This document shows positions 12,001-25,918 of a DNA stretch of 64,000 nt, one piece after another (position 1 is the stretch's first letter; the number at the start of each line of letters is the position of its first letter). The notes beneath the pieces were generated by a model, which saw only the letters and a program-made list of their open reading frames with translations, did not search any database and was not told the DNA's origin. This DNA is from Sebastes aleutianus (Eukaryota > Chordata > Actinopteri > Perciformes > Sebastidae), in contig CAKAKS010000031.1 in NCBI GenBank assembly GCA_916700875.1, positions 16,707,148 to 16,771,147 on the forward strand. Reading direction: 5' to 3'. The position numbers and the translations under genes were made by a program.

Positions 12001-15000
12001 CTATAAAATGCAGCTTTCTATTAATATAACTTACAAATGTTCTCCTTGTGTGAGGGAGCTATGTAACATCCGGTTGTAAATTTTGTTGCGGAGGACGGAA
12101 AAAGTTCAAATATTTTAACTGTTACCGGTATTCTCTGCTGGCCTAACCTAATTTCACCGCCCTGCTCTCGTCCACTAAAATCATATCCGGTTTGTCATCT
12201 ACCGTCTGCCTGATTCCATGTGAATGCAGCATTTGCAAATTAGCTGCTGACGTTCAACGGTTTGGAAATCTGGAATTCCTTTTAATAGATTTTACGTTTT
12301 AATAAATGTATTTTGTCGTAAAAGATGGCGCCGAGCATTCGCTGGAAACGCCGATGAATGATGTTTTATGTTGAATTACGCCTAGCTGACACATCATTAC
12401 TGGACAGTAGGAGGATGAAGGTCTGGAAAAACAAACACAGTAGCAATGAGGGAGTTCACAAAAGACAAACAATGACACACATGCAACAACGTGCCAGCTC
12501 TCTCGTCACCATAGATACCTTTCACGGGGGAAAGTAAAATGAGGAAATTAAACCAATGAATTACAAGGAGGAAATGAACAGCAGCTGTTTAACAAGATAC
12601 TTGCACAGCTTGAAAACAAGACACCTTTTTCCTGTAGCACCAAAGCACTAGGTAGGAACGAGGGTGGGGAAACTTACAAATGAATGAAAATAACAAAAGA
12701 TATGGGGTTTCCGAGCTCCTAAACCATTTCCTGTTTTAGATGTGTTTGGCAATTTGCCTTTATTGAAGAGTTTTGACATAACTCAAAGGACGGCGTGGAT
12801 ATAGTGTATGCCCAGAAGGACACACCATGTACTGTATAAACAGTAAAGCAGGGAAATTTCACCAAATACCTAAAACTTGTGCTCTCAGAGCAGAACGATG
12901 CCTCATGAGAATGATTTCCATGACGATACAGGAAACAAAGCCTGAATATACCATTGTTTTAGTTTACAGTCTAGTATAGTGTCCGAGTTTGTACGGTAAG
13001 TCTTTTAAGTCTGTGTAGCATTAAATCTACAATGAATTTTACATTCATTCTACAGAAGTTGGCGATCTAAGTGAAGTTTCAAATTTAATTAGTTCAATAA
13101 ATCTTGAAGGATGACTCCACTGTGTCTCTTTGTTTAATGACTCACAACATGAAATCCTGTTCCCAGCAGGGCTGGTCCCCCCGCACCGTGATAGTTGTGC
13201 TTTTGACATTCTGCACCTTCAGCGTCACGTAGGTGTTGAACTTGTCTGAAACAAAGGAAAAAGGGAGATTATAGTTTAAATTATAGTGAGGTGGTAACAA
13301 TGCACTGAGAGCATATAGAGGGGGTATATTAGGGAGAGACGTATGTATGACGTCAAAATAAAAAAATATACACTTTCAAGCAATACTAAGTACGCATAGT
13401 TATTCCCTCTCACACATTTAACTTCACTTGTCCTCTTTATCATAACCATTCAAACCAGCAGTGTTATTTGTGCTAGTGAGCGATAACTATTCCATAAGCA
13501 CCTTTCAATTGTGAAAGATGTAAGCAAACTGAAATCTCGAATCAAATTCCGCTCAATATTTCATCAGCGCTGTCGCACAATCACACTTCCCACACCCGGA
13601 GCGCAGAAGAGAGGGCCGTATGCATGGTTTTATAAATCTGAATATTTTTTTGGCACATTTCCTCATTTGCATGTAGGCAAACGTTAAGGCTGGATCCTAC
13701 GCACTGTTTTATAAATGAGACCCCACGCCAGTTCTACATGGCTTTCTGTGGTAGAAAAAGATATCAGGAGCTCCAGTGAGAGTGGAAGCAGATAAGTCTC
13801 CTCCCCCCCACTATGTCAAGCCAAGCCAAGCCAGGCCAGGCCAGGGCAGCAAACTGACCCTGTTAATCTCCAGAGAGAGGATGCAACAGACCCATGTAGC
13901 AGGATCTAACTGCCAGTTATAGCTCTGTGAATTACAGCTTCTCTTGAAATTACTCTAAATAATTGCCGTCCAAACATACAGTATGTAACAGAGGAAGAAG
14001 GTCTGCTGATAATGTAACGGAGTGGAAGTCACTCCTGACCTGTTACTGCTGCAGAAAAGGTCTCTGTCAGCTCTGATACTGTCAAGACTAAAATTGAAAT
14101 TCAGTCAGGGTCAAAGGTGAAGGCAGCCTGTACAAACAGAGCCTAAACATGACAGCTGGCCATTTTTGTAGTAAATGATCTGCTGCTGGGACTCTGAATC
14201 TGTCAGTTAAGACATGGAGTCATGTGATTATCTATCAGTCTGTGTAGACAACTTTCACACCCAGCGATCTCTCCATCATCCTCCCTCTTGGCCAGCGGTG
14301 CCGGTCAGCAGAGCCACAACAACCGTCTGCACCAGCTGTCAGCGCCGGGCGGGGTGAGGGCTCAGAGAGGGTGGAGGGGGATTAGACGGCCCGTGACACA
14401 ACCACCACTTTTCATTTCCCGCAGTAGGGTGAGGGAGCGTCGACACGTGCCTGCTGATGTGCTCTGGTAGATACCAGCACTGCACCACCGGTGGTCCTGC
14501 CTTCGACTCCCCCTATCTAGCGGCATAAACCCAACCTGGGCACAAGAGCAGCTGGAAGAGCTGGAGGAACAGCACATTGAAATGCTGGGCTTGAGTCTGG
14601 GCTGTAGGACCGACTGAGATGGGCAATATGGATAAAATATTCTCTCACATTATATGTTACTTCATACTATGATATCAATATATGGTATGATTTAGTACAT
14701 TTTTGAGCATTTCAATTGTTAAACTGTATATAGATGAAATAACCAGATGGGGATGTCTGTTTTTGGCTGATTCACTGAATTAAATACCTGGCAATTTAAT
14801 CAAGCTACTTAATCACAACGTAGTACTACAGCATAGGGCTTCACGATTATGGCCGTCATGATTATTTTGAACAGTATTTAGATCACGATTATTTATCACG
14901 ATTATTCATAGATTTTGGTGACAAAATATTTTTATTGCAAATTCACATTTAAATAAACAGAGCGCTGCTTTCACTTCCATGTTGCACTACATTCCCACTG

Positions 15001-18000
15001 TCAAAATTTTAAATGTTATCCTTTTACTTTGTTATCGTCATCTATAGTAGTTATTTGCATAAAAATACTCTAAAAAAATACCTAAAATGATTAGGAAATA
15101 AGTTCTAATTATTTATTATAAGCTGTTTACAGCAGTTGTTTATCACTAAATTGTGACTGTGATTAATATTCAATTTATTGTGCGGTCCGACTACAACATT
15201 GTTCAGATTGGCCTAATACATCCAGAGATATTAAAATGACAGTTCAGGGGACTCCCCATCCCCCATGAAAGAAAGAAACTACATAATCTATTTACCCAAT
15301 TTATGTGCACTCGCTTCATTTCTGCTCAGTGTGTGAGACTTTACTGCGTTTTACTGTCATTTACTGTCACAAGAGTTTCTCTCCTCTCCTTTTATCTCTG
15401 TGTTTCACCAGGGGTGAGGCTTTTCACTGTGTGTGTGTGTGCGAACTGCAGAGCAGAAATATGCCACTCAAACACTCTCGGCGGTCCCTAAACTTGTTGC
15501 TCTCGCTACCAATATCAGCCGCTCTGTTTCAACAATGTTTAGGCTGAAAAAAAGTGCATGCAGGCTCAAATCAACCGAGGTGTTATTCTGTTGGGAAATG
15601 CAGTGACTTAAACCAAGTAAAATAAGAGAAGCAGAGCTATGAGTATGGAAAGACAGTGTAAAATGCCATAGGCTTAGTTTATAGTTAGCTAAAAGTGGTG
15701 ACAAAGTGGTGTTTGGTCTATAAAATGTCAGAGAATAGGGAAAATTTCCCAAACTGAGGTCTTCCCATTGCTTGTTTTATCAAACCAACGATCCAGAGCC
15801 CCGAAATATTCAGTTTACTATCACATAAGACCAAGAAAACCAGCAAATCCTCTCAATTGACAAGCTGGAACTAGATGGGCCTGATGTTTTTGCTTGAAAA
15901 ATGACAAACGATTCATTGATCATCAAAATAGTTGATTTTCTGTTGATCGACTAATACGTTGATCGAATCATCCTTCAGCTCTATATTACAAACGACAGCA
16001 ACAAAGTGCTTTCAAATACATGATATAATAAAAAAATGGTAAAATAATTATAGGTTATACCTGATAAAACTGACACACAAGATATACAAAAACATGAGTT
16101 AGATGCATTTATCTTGAAATTTCAGCATACAATACACAAAATATGTTGTTTTTGAGGATGACATATCGATGGGCAAACCTAACACACAGAGTACAGTGCA
16201 GTATGCACACACACACACACACACACACACACTTCACTTTCTGGTCTATGGGAAATAAAAGCAAGGCTTCAGCTGTTCCTGATCACCTGACCACACTAAA
16301 CAAAGATTTTCCTGGTTACCTCGGCAACATATTGAAACATTTACTCTGCACATAGCCGTTAACACAGCAGCCAGATAACACAATGAGACAATAAACAGTT
16401 GACACAGGTGGATTCTGACAACATTCCTCTGACACACGACATAAATAAAGATTCAATTAGGCCCCAAAACAAAAAGCTGCACTGAAAGCCCCCCCGAGTG
16501 ACCCATCGGACGTGACGCTGTCTGAAAGCATTGTCCGTCCTACAAGCACCATGAGTGAAAGGAGACAGGCCCAATTAGTGTCTCGGGAGGACAGTAGGAC
16601 AAAACACAGGCTTTATTACAAAAGGAGCCTGGGGGATTCTCAAGCCTTTCCCTAATTAGATAGTCCATGCCTTGTGCCACATTTGGGCCGGCTCCCATGA
16701 TTAGAAGAGATGAGATAAGGGAAGAGGATGTATGGATTAGATAAGAGCCACTTAGTGGCTGTGGGCCCTTTACGGCAGGTGCTGTCCACAATGTGGCTGA
16801 TACAATCTGCACTGTTGAGAAGAAAGCAGCGGTAACTGCCCGGAAAAACACTAAGTATATGCCTGCACACTGAAGCCTGACCCATACTGGATTTGTCAGG
16901 TATAAACACAGGGAATGATCCCTCAAATTTAACTTTATAAAAAGTTGCGATAGGTCTTATTATCAATGCAATAACAGTTAAAGGTTCTCGATATGATAGC
17001 GAGAGCATTAATATAGCATCAAAAACTATTTGCTATGTAAAGATATAGAGGAGTAATGTCTACCTGAGCAGAGAATGAAGTCACTCTCCCTGTGTGTGTG
17101 TTGTAATCCCAGTTTCTCCATGCTTTGTTTACATCGCCGGGCTGGCCGCACGTGCCTTTTAGTGCACGTGCGCATGCCTGTTCAGCTCATGGCGGTTACA
17201 GCTGATAACGCCGTCCCGACCAACAGTGTCGTTCGTGGAATCAGAGTGCCCACACTCCAGTTCTCCCTCAGGTAAACACTGTCAGCTCTGTTAGCAGCAT
17301 TAGCTGCGAGCCATCGGCTCAGCCGACGCCATGTTGAGAGCCATGCGGAGGCAATAAATATGCTCTGAATTTCGAATTTAGCACCTTAAACATAAAATAA
17401 TAGTAACTTCGCTTGTGCTATACTCTGAAATTAAGACCCGCTAAAGTAAGTGCCAAAGGCAGGTCGATTTTTACATTTGGCGGGTAAATCTAGGAAGACT
17501 ATCCGCCACGCTGGCAGGTGAATGTTTGTACCAAAATATTAATTTCAGCCAAAGACTCAGGCCGATGTTGGGCTGTAGTATGAATTGCAGTTTATTATGC
17601 AGTATATGTTGCTTGCAGACCATCAGCATATTTTCTGCTGCTAGCTTCTAGCTTTGTGCTAACTACTGCAACATACAACAACAACGGAGGAAGTTGTTCT
17701 TCTTTACAACACATCCACAAACATTAATACTGCATAAATTACTAATTTATGAACACTGGATCCTGGAAAACATGTTGGATCAGTGCATTTTGGAATATAA
17801 ACATTACCTGCCTAGAGATGAATTTCAAATTAACCTGTTAAGTGAATTAAACTCAAAAATAAAGTGTGGGGTCCCTGATAACAAATAAAAAAAAAAGTTA
17901 ACAGAAGGAAATACCCCAAATAATAAACATAAACAATCTTGTAAATATCAATCGACCTCTCACACATTACATTACCGTTTGTGTTTTTTACTCGCATCTA

Positions 18001-21000
18001 AACAGTGCCGCCAAACGGTGGGAGCGCTTGAGACAGTCTGTGGTGATTAAATTAATTAATTAATTTTACTTTGAGCATGTTTACACTCCTGCCTACTTTT
18101 CCATATAAAGTAAATTAAAGTAAATATAATGAAGTACATTATGTACTGAAAAAAATTTATATGTGATACAAAACAGCAATTTATGCCGCCTATAAAACTG
18201 CAATTTCTGGCTCTGAAATTCCTCTTATTTTCTTTTCTTGCCAACATATTCATACTTACTGATATATCCGTGATAATTCAATAGCGACTAATAATATCGG
18301 ACCTGCCAATATCCTGGTCAGGGAGCACCACACACACACACAAACACACAAGATAAAAACACATAAATCAAGCCTATACCTAACCTCATTCTAACGTGTT
18401 AAAATGCATGACGTCACACACACGTCTGTGTGCACATACTCTCATTCTCTCTCTCCATTACACACACACACACACACTGTGCAAACACACACATTACACA
18501 CAGTGACATAGTGAAAGCACATCAGTCAGTGAGTGGGTTGTAAAGAGGAGGCATCAGTTGAAGGGACTTGTGGGATGCGGGCCACTTGTCCTGTTCATGT
18601 TTCGAGACAGTAGTCACTTCCTGTGGACCACCCACTCGCCCCTGAGCCCTCAGTCATGCGTCTTCATCCATTATTGATTGATGATGACTTTTTTCAATAA
18701 ATTAGTCAAGGAAACGCAGGCAGTTGGAAGGCTGACATTTCAAATTCAGACCACTCATCAATATTGCATGTAACAGAAGACATTGGAAGACTTTTGTTGG
18801 AACCACCGCATGAGAAGTTTCTCCATCTTCAGTACACAGAGTTCTGGACTGAACGCAATGTGAACAGTAGCCTATAACGTGGATGTGTAAATAGAGTATT
18901 GTTGAAAGAAAAGCTTGATATTTGGGAAATTAAATCTAAATTCTGACAGAAAATGCGTGCAGACATGCACTCAAGAGACCGAACACACAAATCCAGCAAC
19001 ACACAGCCCTTATCAATCCCCAGTTTCCTGTGGCAATCAGTGGAAGGTCAGGCAGCGAGCCGCCGGCCCATCCAAGGGCACCTTCGGTTCTACATACACA
19101 GTATTCTCCACAAACAACTTATTATAAAAAGAGTTCAAGTGAGGCTTAAAAAGCCATCCAACTGAAGGTGTGGTGAAAGCACAATGCAAACACACATCCC
19201 AGACCAGCCTTATGTCAACTTTGAGGGCTCTTCCAATAAATCACACGTCTCCCTGTGTGGATCAAGTGAGGGTTATCATGAGCAGAGAGGAATAATAAAT
19301 AACCATATCATGTTAAGTAATTCCATTCCATAAACCTGAATAAACAGACAAAGGAGCCAGTCCCTGACAGAGGCTGTTCTTTCACAGATTATTCACAGCA
19401 GAATATGCAGCTTAGATGTGCAATTGATTCTATTTGCAGCATGCCAATACATTATAGTGCAATCTGTTAAGTGCAAAATGTGCCAAAATCATGCTTTGTA
19501 CAATGATGAGACAAAAATGTCTTACTTTTATATTATAATAATATAATCATATTCAGGCTCTATTTCAATATCATCATCAAACTTTCATTATGCCAAACAT
19601 TGAAGTCATAATTTACGTCAGTCTGTTTTCCTTACTTTGCTGTTTGTTAAATTGGTTATTACCTCAGGTACTGTATTTGGCAAAATGATTTGTGTTTGGA
19701 AGAGGAGATTCTTGCTTGGTGACACACATTTCCTTAAAAGACCTGATTGAGCAGGTTGCCACTATTAAGGCTGTAATATCAATATCACAATATTAATACT
19801 ATGGCTGTCAATCGATTAAAATATTTAATCGCGACTAATCGCATTGTCCATAGTTAATCACATTAATCGCAAATTAATCACACATTTTTTATCTGTACAA
19901 AACGTACCTTAAATGGAGATTTGTAAAGTATTTAATACTCTTATCAACATGGGAGTGGACAAATATGCCTGCTTTATGCGAAATGTATATATATAAATAT
20001 AGTTGTTATTGGAAAGTTGCGTTAATGCGTTAACATTTTAAGCTAACGGAAACAGAAAACAGAAAATTCAGGTGATTATATAATGAAAACTCATGAATAT
20101 TATATTCCATTTTCTACTAATAGATCCCCCAAAATGTTGCACACTGTTCCTTTAAGTTGAAATTTTAAATCAGAGCGCACACACTGTATTGAAATCATGA
20201 GAAGTATCAGTCATGAGAATGCCTAATTCTGCAAACATCTACAACCAGAATCATTTAGGAATCCACTACCAAATTTGATTGCAGATTCTGCTGATTTAAC
20301 CATAACAAGCTGACAACACCAGTACATCATGATGTATACTTGCCGGTCTTTACGTCATTTACCATTTCTGAAAAATGGCCTCTAATAAATGTTGAGATTA
20401 AAAAAAAAGCACTGCAACAAGGCGGCCCCAGACTGGCTCTCATTCACACAGTGCCCTTTTCACTGCACTCTACTGTAGATTATGCAAAACAATTACATAT
20501 TTGCACTAATTTACAGTATGGACATAACCTTTGGTGTTCTAAATATCATAACAGAGTGTGCTTGACAAATCTTTCTTTGCCCTGTAGCAAAAAAAAGTGA
20601 CTGATGTTTACATTTCGCCTAAGGGAGACGACAGGCTTAACTGAATTTCCCTGATGTTTACTCTGGGACAGGTGTCGCATGTGGTTTGGGAGGAGGGTGG
20701 AGGGGCAGAGAGACAGACAGAGAAAGCCATAGGCTGACAATCTAAAACCAATACCTCAGTGTAACAGAGCTGCTTGTGACACAATGAAGGCACCTAAACA
20801 AAAAAAAATCACTTTGTTTTCCCAAAGGTGAAGGAGGAGGGACTAAGAAAAAGACACACTGGCCAAATGTAGAGACCTGCTACCTAATTAACTTTAGCAA
20901 TTATCCTCAGCAAACACTGGGTCAGTCGGGGACTGAGAAGGAGAGTAAAATGTCACGGGCAGATCCAAAGCTGCGGTGACTTTCTGTCTGTGCTGCTGCC

Positions 21001-24000
21001 TGCTCTTTCCAAAAACGTCACAGGGCTTAAAGGAAGGCGTGAGGCTGAACACTAGAGGGATTTGCTTAGGTGGAGAGCGTGGGGATTTGGATTTGGCAGC
21101 CAATGATCTAGGCTCACCTAGCCATAGAAGGACACTGGTTTGCATAATGCAGAATCAACCCTAGCTTTCAGTGACTTGCCAGAATTTTAAAGATTAACCT
21201 ACATGAGAAAATGAGGGCGTGGGGCATATTTCCAAATACAATTAAGATAATAGGTATTTAGTCAGGTGAACTGTTTAGCAGTCTGGCTCTAAACACTGCA
21301 AATGGCCGCATTACTGGGGGTTTGTAAATTTCCATGCAGCTCAACACTGGGTGAGAGAGTTGTAGATTTTATCATTGAACCAACGTATCCTCATACAACA
21401 ACATCTTACGAAAAGTTGTTCCTAATTTTTTGTGTGTTTTCCAACGAATGTCCAGCAACATGTGACGTGTGTGTCAATTTCCGCTCCGGTCTTTTCGAAC
21501 TAAACTTCCGTCTTCGCAAGAAACAGCTTGGTTAGGTTTATGCAACAAAACTACTTAGTTAGGGAAATGATCATGGTTTGGGTTAAAATAACACCGGAAG
21601 TGGTGTAACTTAAGTACAGAAGTTGTGTGACAAATAAATCAATGTTGACTTCTGGTTTCACACGAGGTATGCACAGCAGTTCCCTGGGCGAAAGTCCGGT
21701 GTTTTGTGGGATATATACAATTACAGTGCATTACTTATGGATATATGTCTTAAAACAACATTAAAAGATTCTCTATTCAGAGCATTAATATAGCAGAAAA
21801 CAACTATTTTCTATGTAACGATATAGAGGAGAAATGTCTACCTGAGCAGAGAATGAAGTTGTAACCAGAGCTTCGCTGTGCTTTGTTTACATAGCCGGGC
21901 CGGCTGTGGGTGCCTTTTAGTGCATGTGAGCATGGCTAGCTCACTGCCACCGCTCTGCACTGCTCTCATATGGCGGTTACAGCTGATAAAACCGTCCCGA
22001 CCGATGATGTTGTTGCGGAAGCGTAGCGCCGAACACCTGGGTTAACACTGTTAGCTCTGTCAGCACTGTTGCCGTTGTTTGCACTGTTGGCACTGCTGGC
22101 TCAGCCGTGTCGCCATGTTGAAAGTCGCTTAGAGGCAATAGATATGCTCCTTGCACCTTAATCCCACAGGAGCCACAGAATTACTCCCAAGAAATTGAGA
22201 ACATGATCTGCAGCTTTACAGCTTCCTTTTCTCCAAATTCAAGGAGGACTCAGACAGTGTTCATGTTTAAAAATGGAACATGAAACATTTGGACGATGGG
22301 AGACAAATACGGTAACTGTACAGAAACAAAGTAAAAGGTTTGTGAATAACAAAGTACTCACCTGGAGGTCCTTGGAGCTTGGCTTTTTTCACTGCAACAC
22401 AAAACAGAAAGAATGATTAGGCTAATTGGAAAACAGATTTAAATCAGCTTATTTGGAACCGACCTAAATGCGATGTAATTCTTCAGCAGGACTTTATGAG
22501 TTAATGAACAACGAAAGAAAAAAAATCTATTATGATGTTAAGTACAGTGGAAAAACAAGTCAGAAAAGCGGAACATATCTGGGCATGAGTAATGAAAAGT
22601 GGACAGGATCTCATGTTATTGAAGCCTGACATATTCATTTATATGCAGACAAGCCATGAGTCAATGACTCATGACACCAGAATCACACAAACACACGGAC
22701 AGCCTCACGATGTTGACGTCCGCAAAAGCAGGAAAACTCATCATGTGCAGCTTGATCAAAATGGATGAGCCATTTGTTTTGGAGGGCAGCTTTGCGTCAA
22801 AATGTTATTGAAAAAACAAAAACAGCCAATGTTTTCATTGAATTCATATGTCGCCATGCCTGATTTGGCGGCTTCATGATCATCACCCATGATATTATCA
22901 TAGAAAATGCCTCATTTCCATTTCCCCATTATATTTTTTTAACCTTTACTCTTCCATATTAACTGTCATTAAAAAATTGATCTTAACTTATTCTGCTGAT
23001 ACACAATCTGTTCTAATAAAATGCATTGTCACCGATACCCAATCCAACTATTGGAGTCAGTATCGGCCCGATATCACTGCGTCCCTGCTAGAGCTTATAA
23101 GTGAAATATTTAGATTTCCATGATCATATTTGTTCTGACATCAATCATATTTTCTTCATGCATCTCCATCAAAATAGCTTTGGAAAGTTCATATTCTGAC
23201 AAAGAGACACAAGACAGCTCGGCTTTGCTAAAAATATACTTTTGATATGATAACACGTGCATTGGAATATTTGTCATCAAGATATAATATGAACCTTGTA
23301 TTGAGTAAGAGCTTTTACATGATACAAGTGGAAAATAATATACTAAAGACTGATACCTACATTTTATCAGAGCCGACAAATATTTAATTATAATAATAAT
23401 ATAATAATAATAATAACTGTATTTGATTTGTAAAATATCTTATATAACTAGAGTAAACTAATATAATCAAGAAGCATAAGCCCAGACAGCTGTATCACAA
23501 AACACAACAGCTGGTAAACAAACACACAAAAAACAATGGCAAAAGTGGGCCAGGGCAGATGGGTATTAAGATAACCCATAATAATAATAATAATAAAAAA
23601 AGTAAAAGTCTGGCAACAGCAGCCATTTCCTAAAGCTTTAAAAAAAAAGAAAGAAAAAAAGAAATATTTAAACATGCTTGTGGTGTATTTTGATTTATTT
23701 TTAGCCCATCTTTAACCCCTTGATGCATACAATAACGTTTATGGGATTGTGGAGCGCTTTGGAGGGGATTAATTGTGATTGCTGTGGCAGGGTTATGTGT
23801 TCAGGCATATAAACTACTAAAGCTTTTCGAGCCCGAGATGGCAGATGGGCAGGACGGAATGATGGAGGCACAAATGAAGCTTTCATATTTTCATGTCACA
23901 TCCCGCTGTTTTCTCTCTGTGCAAATTTAAAAAAAACAACATAAATTTTAGCCACAAAACATCCACAAAAATTACAGTACAATTTTGTTCCCCAGTGTTG

Positions 24001-25885
24001 TCTTGTAGGATAACGGTGAGGAAAAAAGGAACTTTGTTATCACAAGGGAGGAAAAAAACTGAACTCGTCACTTCTTCCAAAGGGTTTCCTGTCTGTTTCC
24101 TGTACATACCTCACTGTGAAGCAGAAAGGGAGCAGTGGAAATGTGTTACTTTTTTTGGCTTTCTACTTAGGCTTTTCAGCCATTTGTCACTGGGGCAAAT
24201 GAGCTGACACAGTGTCCTTATATGTCCTAAATTACATGATGTTATTTAGGGCTGTGGTACACAGAGCAGAGAGCAATAAACCAGGGGGCCATTATGGTGG
24301 AAACTGATGCTTATCGTTTTCTGTCCTGGGCCCTTCATGGCTTTAGAGGCCATTTAGCTCACTATTTGGCATGCAGGGCTAGTTGCACAATGACCCTATC
24401 AACCCACTGCCTTTTTCTATCCTTCTTTCTTATCCCACTATGCTTTTCTTTTTTCTGAATATGGATGCAACTTTGATTCCCTGACGAAGGCTTGACGCTG
24501 AACCGTGTTGGAGTTTGTTTTTAGGTCTAACATGACTACGCCATTACAATAAGACATTTTAATTGTTTAAATAGAGAGTGCCTTGGAGTTTTCTTGTGAT
24601 TTTTATGGCTGTAATTTGATTCAAATATATTTAAGCAAGTGCATGTTTTGGTCAGTTGATTCTGAGCACTCCTTGGTGGTTCAACTTTAGACATGTAGTG
24701 AATAACATCAATTTATAAATAGCCCTTTAACCATTAAAACAAAAATAATATAAGCAGAGATCTTAGGAAAAAACTAGGGTTGTCAATCGTTTTAAATAGT
24801 TAATTGTGATTAAACGCAAATTAATCACACATTTTTTAATCTGTTCAAATTGTACCTTAAAGGGAGATTTGTCAAGTATTTAATATTCTTATCAACATGG
24901 GAGCGGGCAAACATGCTTGCTTTATTCAAACGTATGAATATATTTATTATTGGAAATCAATTAACAACACAAAACAATGACAAATATTGTCCAGAAACCC
25001 TCACAGGTACTGCATTTAGCAAAATAAAATATGCTCAAATAATAACATGGCAAACTGCAGCCCAACAGGCAACAACAGCTGTCAGTGTGTCAGTGTGCTG
25101 ACTTGACTATGACTTGCCCCAAACTGTACGTGATTATCATAAAGTGGGCATGTCTGTAAAGGGGAGACTCATGGGTACCCATAGAACCCATTTTCATTCA
25201 CATATCTTGAGGTCAGAGGTCAAGGGATCCCTTTGAAAATAGCCATGACAGTTTTTCCTCGCCAAAATTGAGTGTAAGTTTGGAGCTTTATTTAGCCTCC
25301 TTTGAGTCAAAATGTCTGCTGTGGAAAAGCTGTAGTGGATCAAACGTGGAGTCACATAGATAATGACATCACTACACCAAAAGACAAAATATAACAAGCT
25401 TTATGTAGTTCACAAAAAGGTCTACTTTGATTGTTTGACTTTGCATAGGAAAGAGTAAATGTTGGCCTTTCCACCATACCTAATGTATTTACACCTTTGT
25501 AGTTGTTAGTTAGCCGTCTGACTACTTAGATAAACTAGATTCGTTTGGCTTAATAATCACTTGGTGCACATTTGCTACAAAATGTGCAATAAAGGTAAAT
25601 GTTTCCAATTAATATTTCGACAAAAGTGACCATATTTATATTTTATTTTATTTGTTTTAAATATGCATCACACACATTAAGAAATCGATTGAGAAAACAG
25701 GTTTTCCGGGACCTTTAAAAAAACTGACTAAAGTGTGAATGTTCCAAATAAAGGACATCATCAGTGGAAGGTCAGGCAAGAAATCAGGAAAGTAAAGGAA
25801 ACAGGAAGTGACGCCAGGATCTACTACTGTGGTGTGCTTCCGTTTTGTGCCGGCTGTTGGATCTGATCAGGCGGGGCCAGTGTAA

Positions 25886-25918
<33 letters not shown>

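Larger units (their letters stand above)
10322..13145 (-). other. unc13b intron 3
   Basis: Contains two MITE-like elements (about 11402-11590 and 11784-12232). No exon-like sequence seen in the rest. Confidence 0.5.
13246..22361 (-). other. unc13b intron 2
   Basis: A 9.1-kb intron with no coding signal. It holds hAT-like fragments (about 14835-15195, 15700-15985, 19801-20040), a dispersed repeat (16980-17360 and again 21775-22150), a repeat around 21300-21720 and CA microsatellites (16205-16233, about 18325-18500). Confidence 0.5.
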
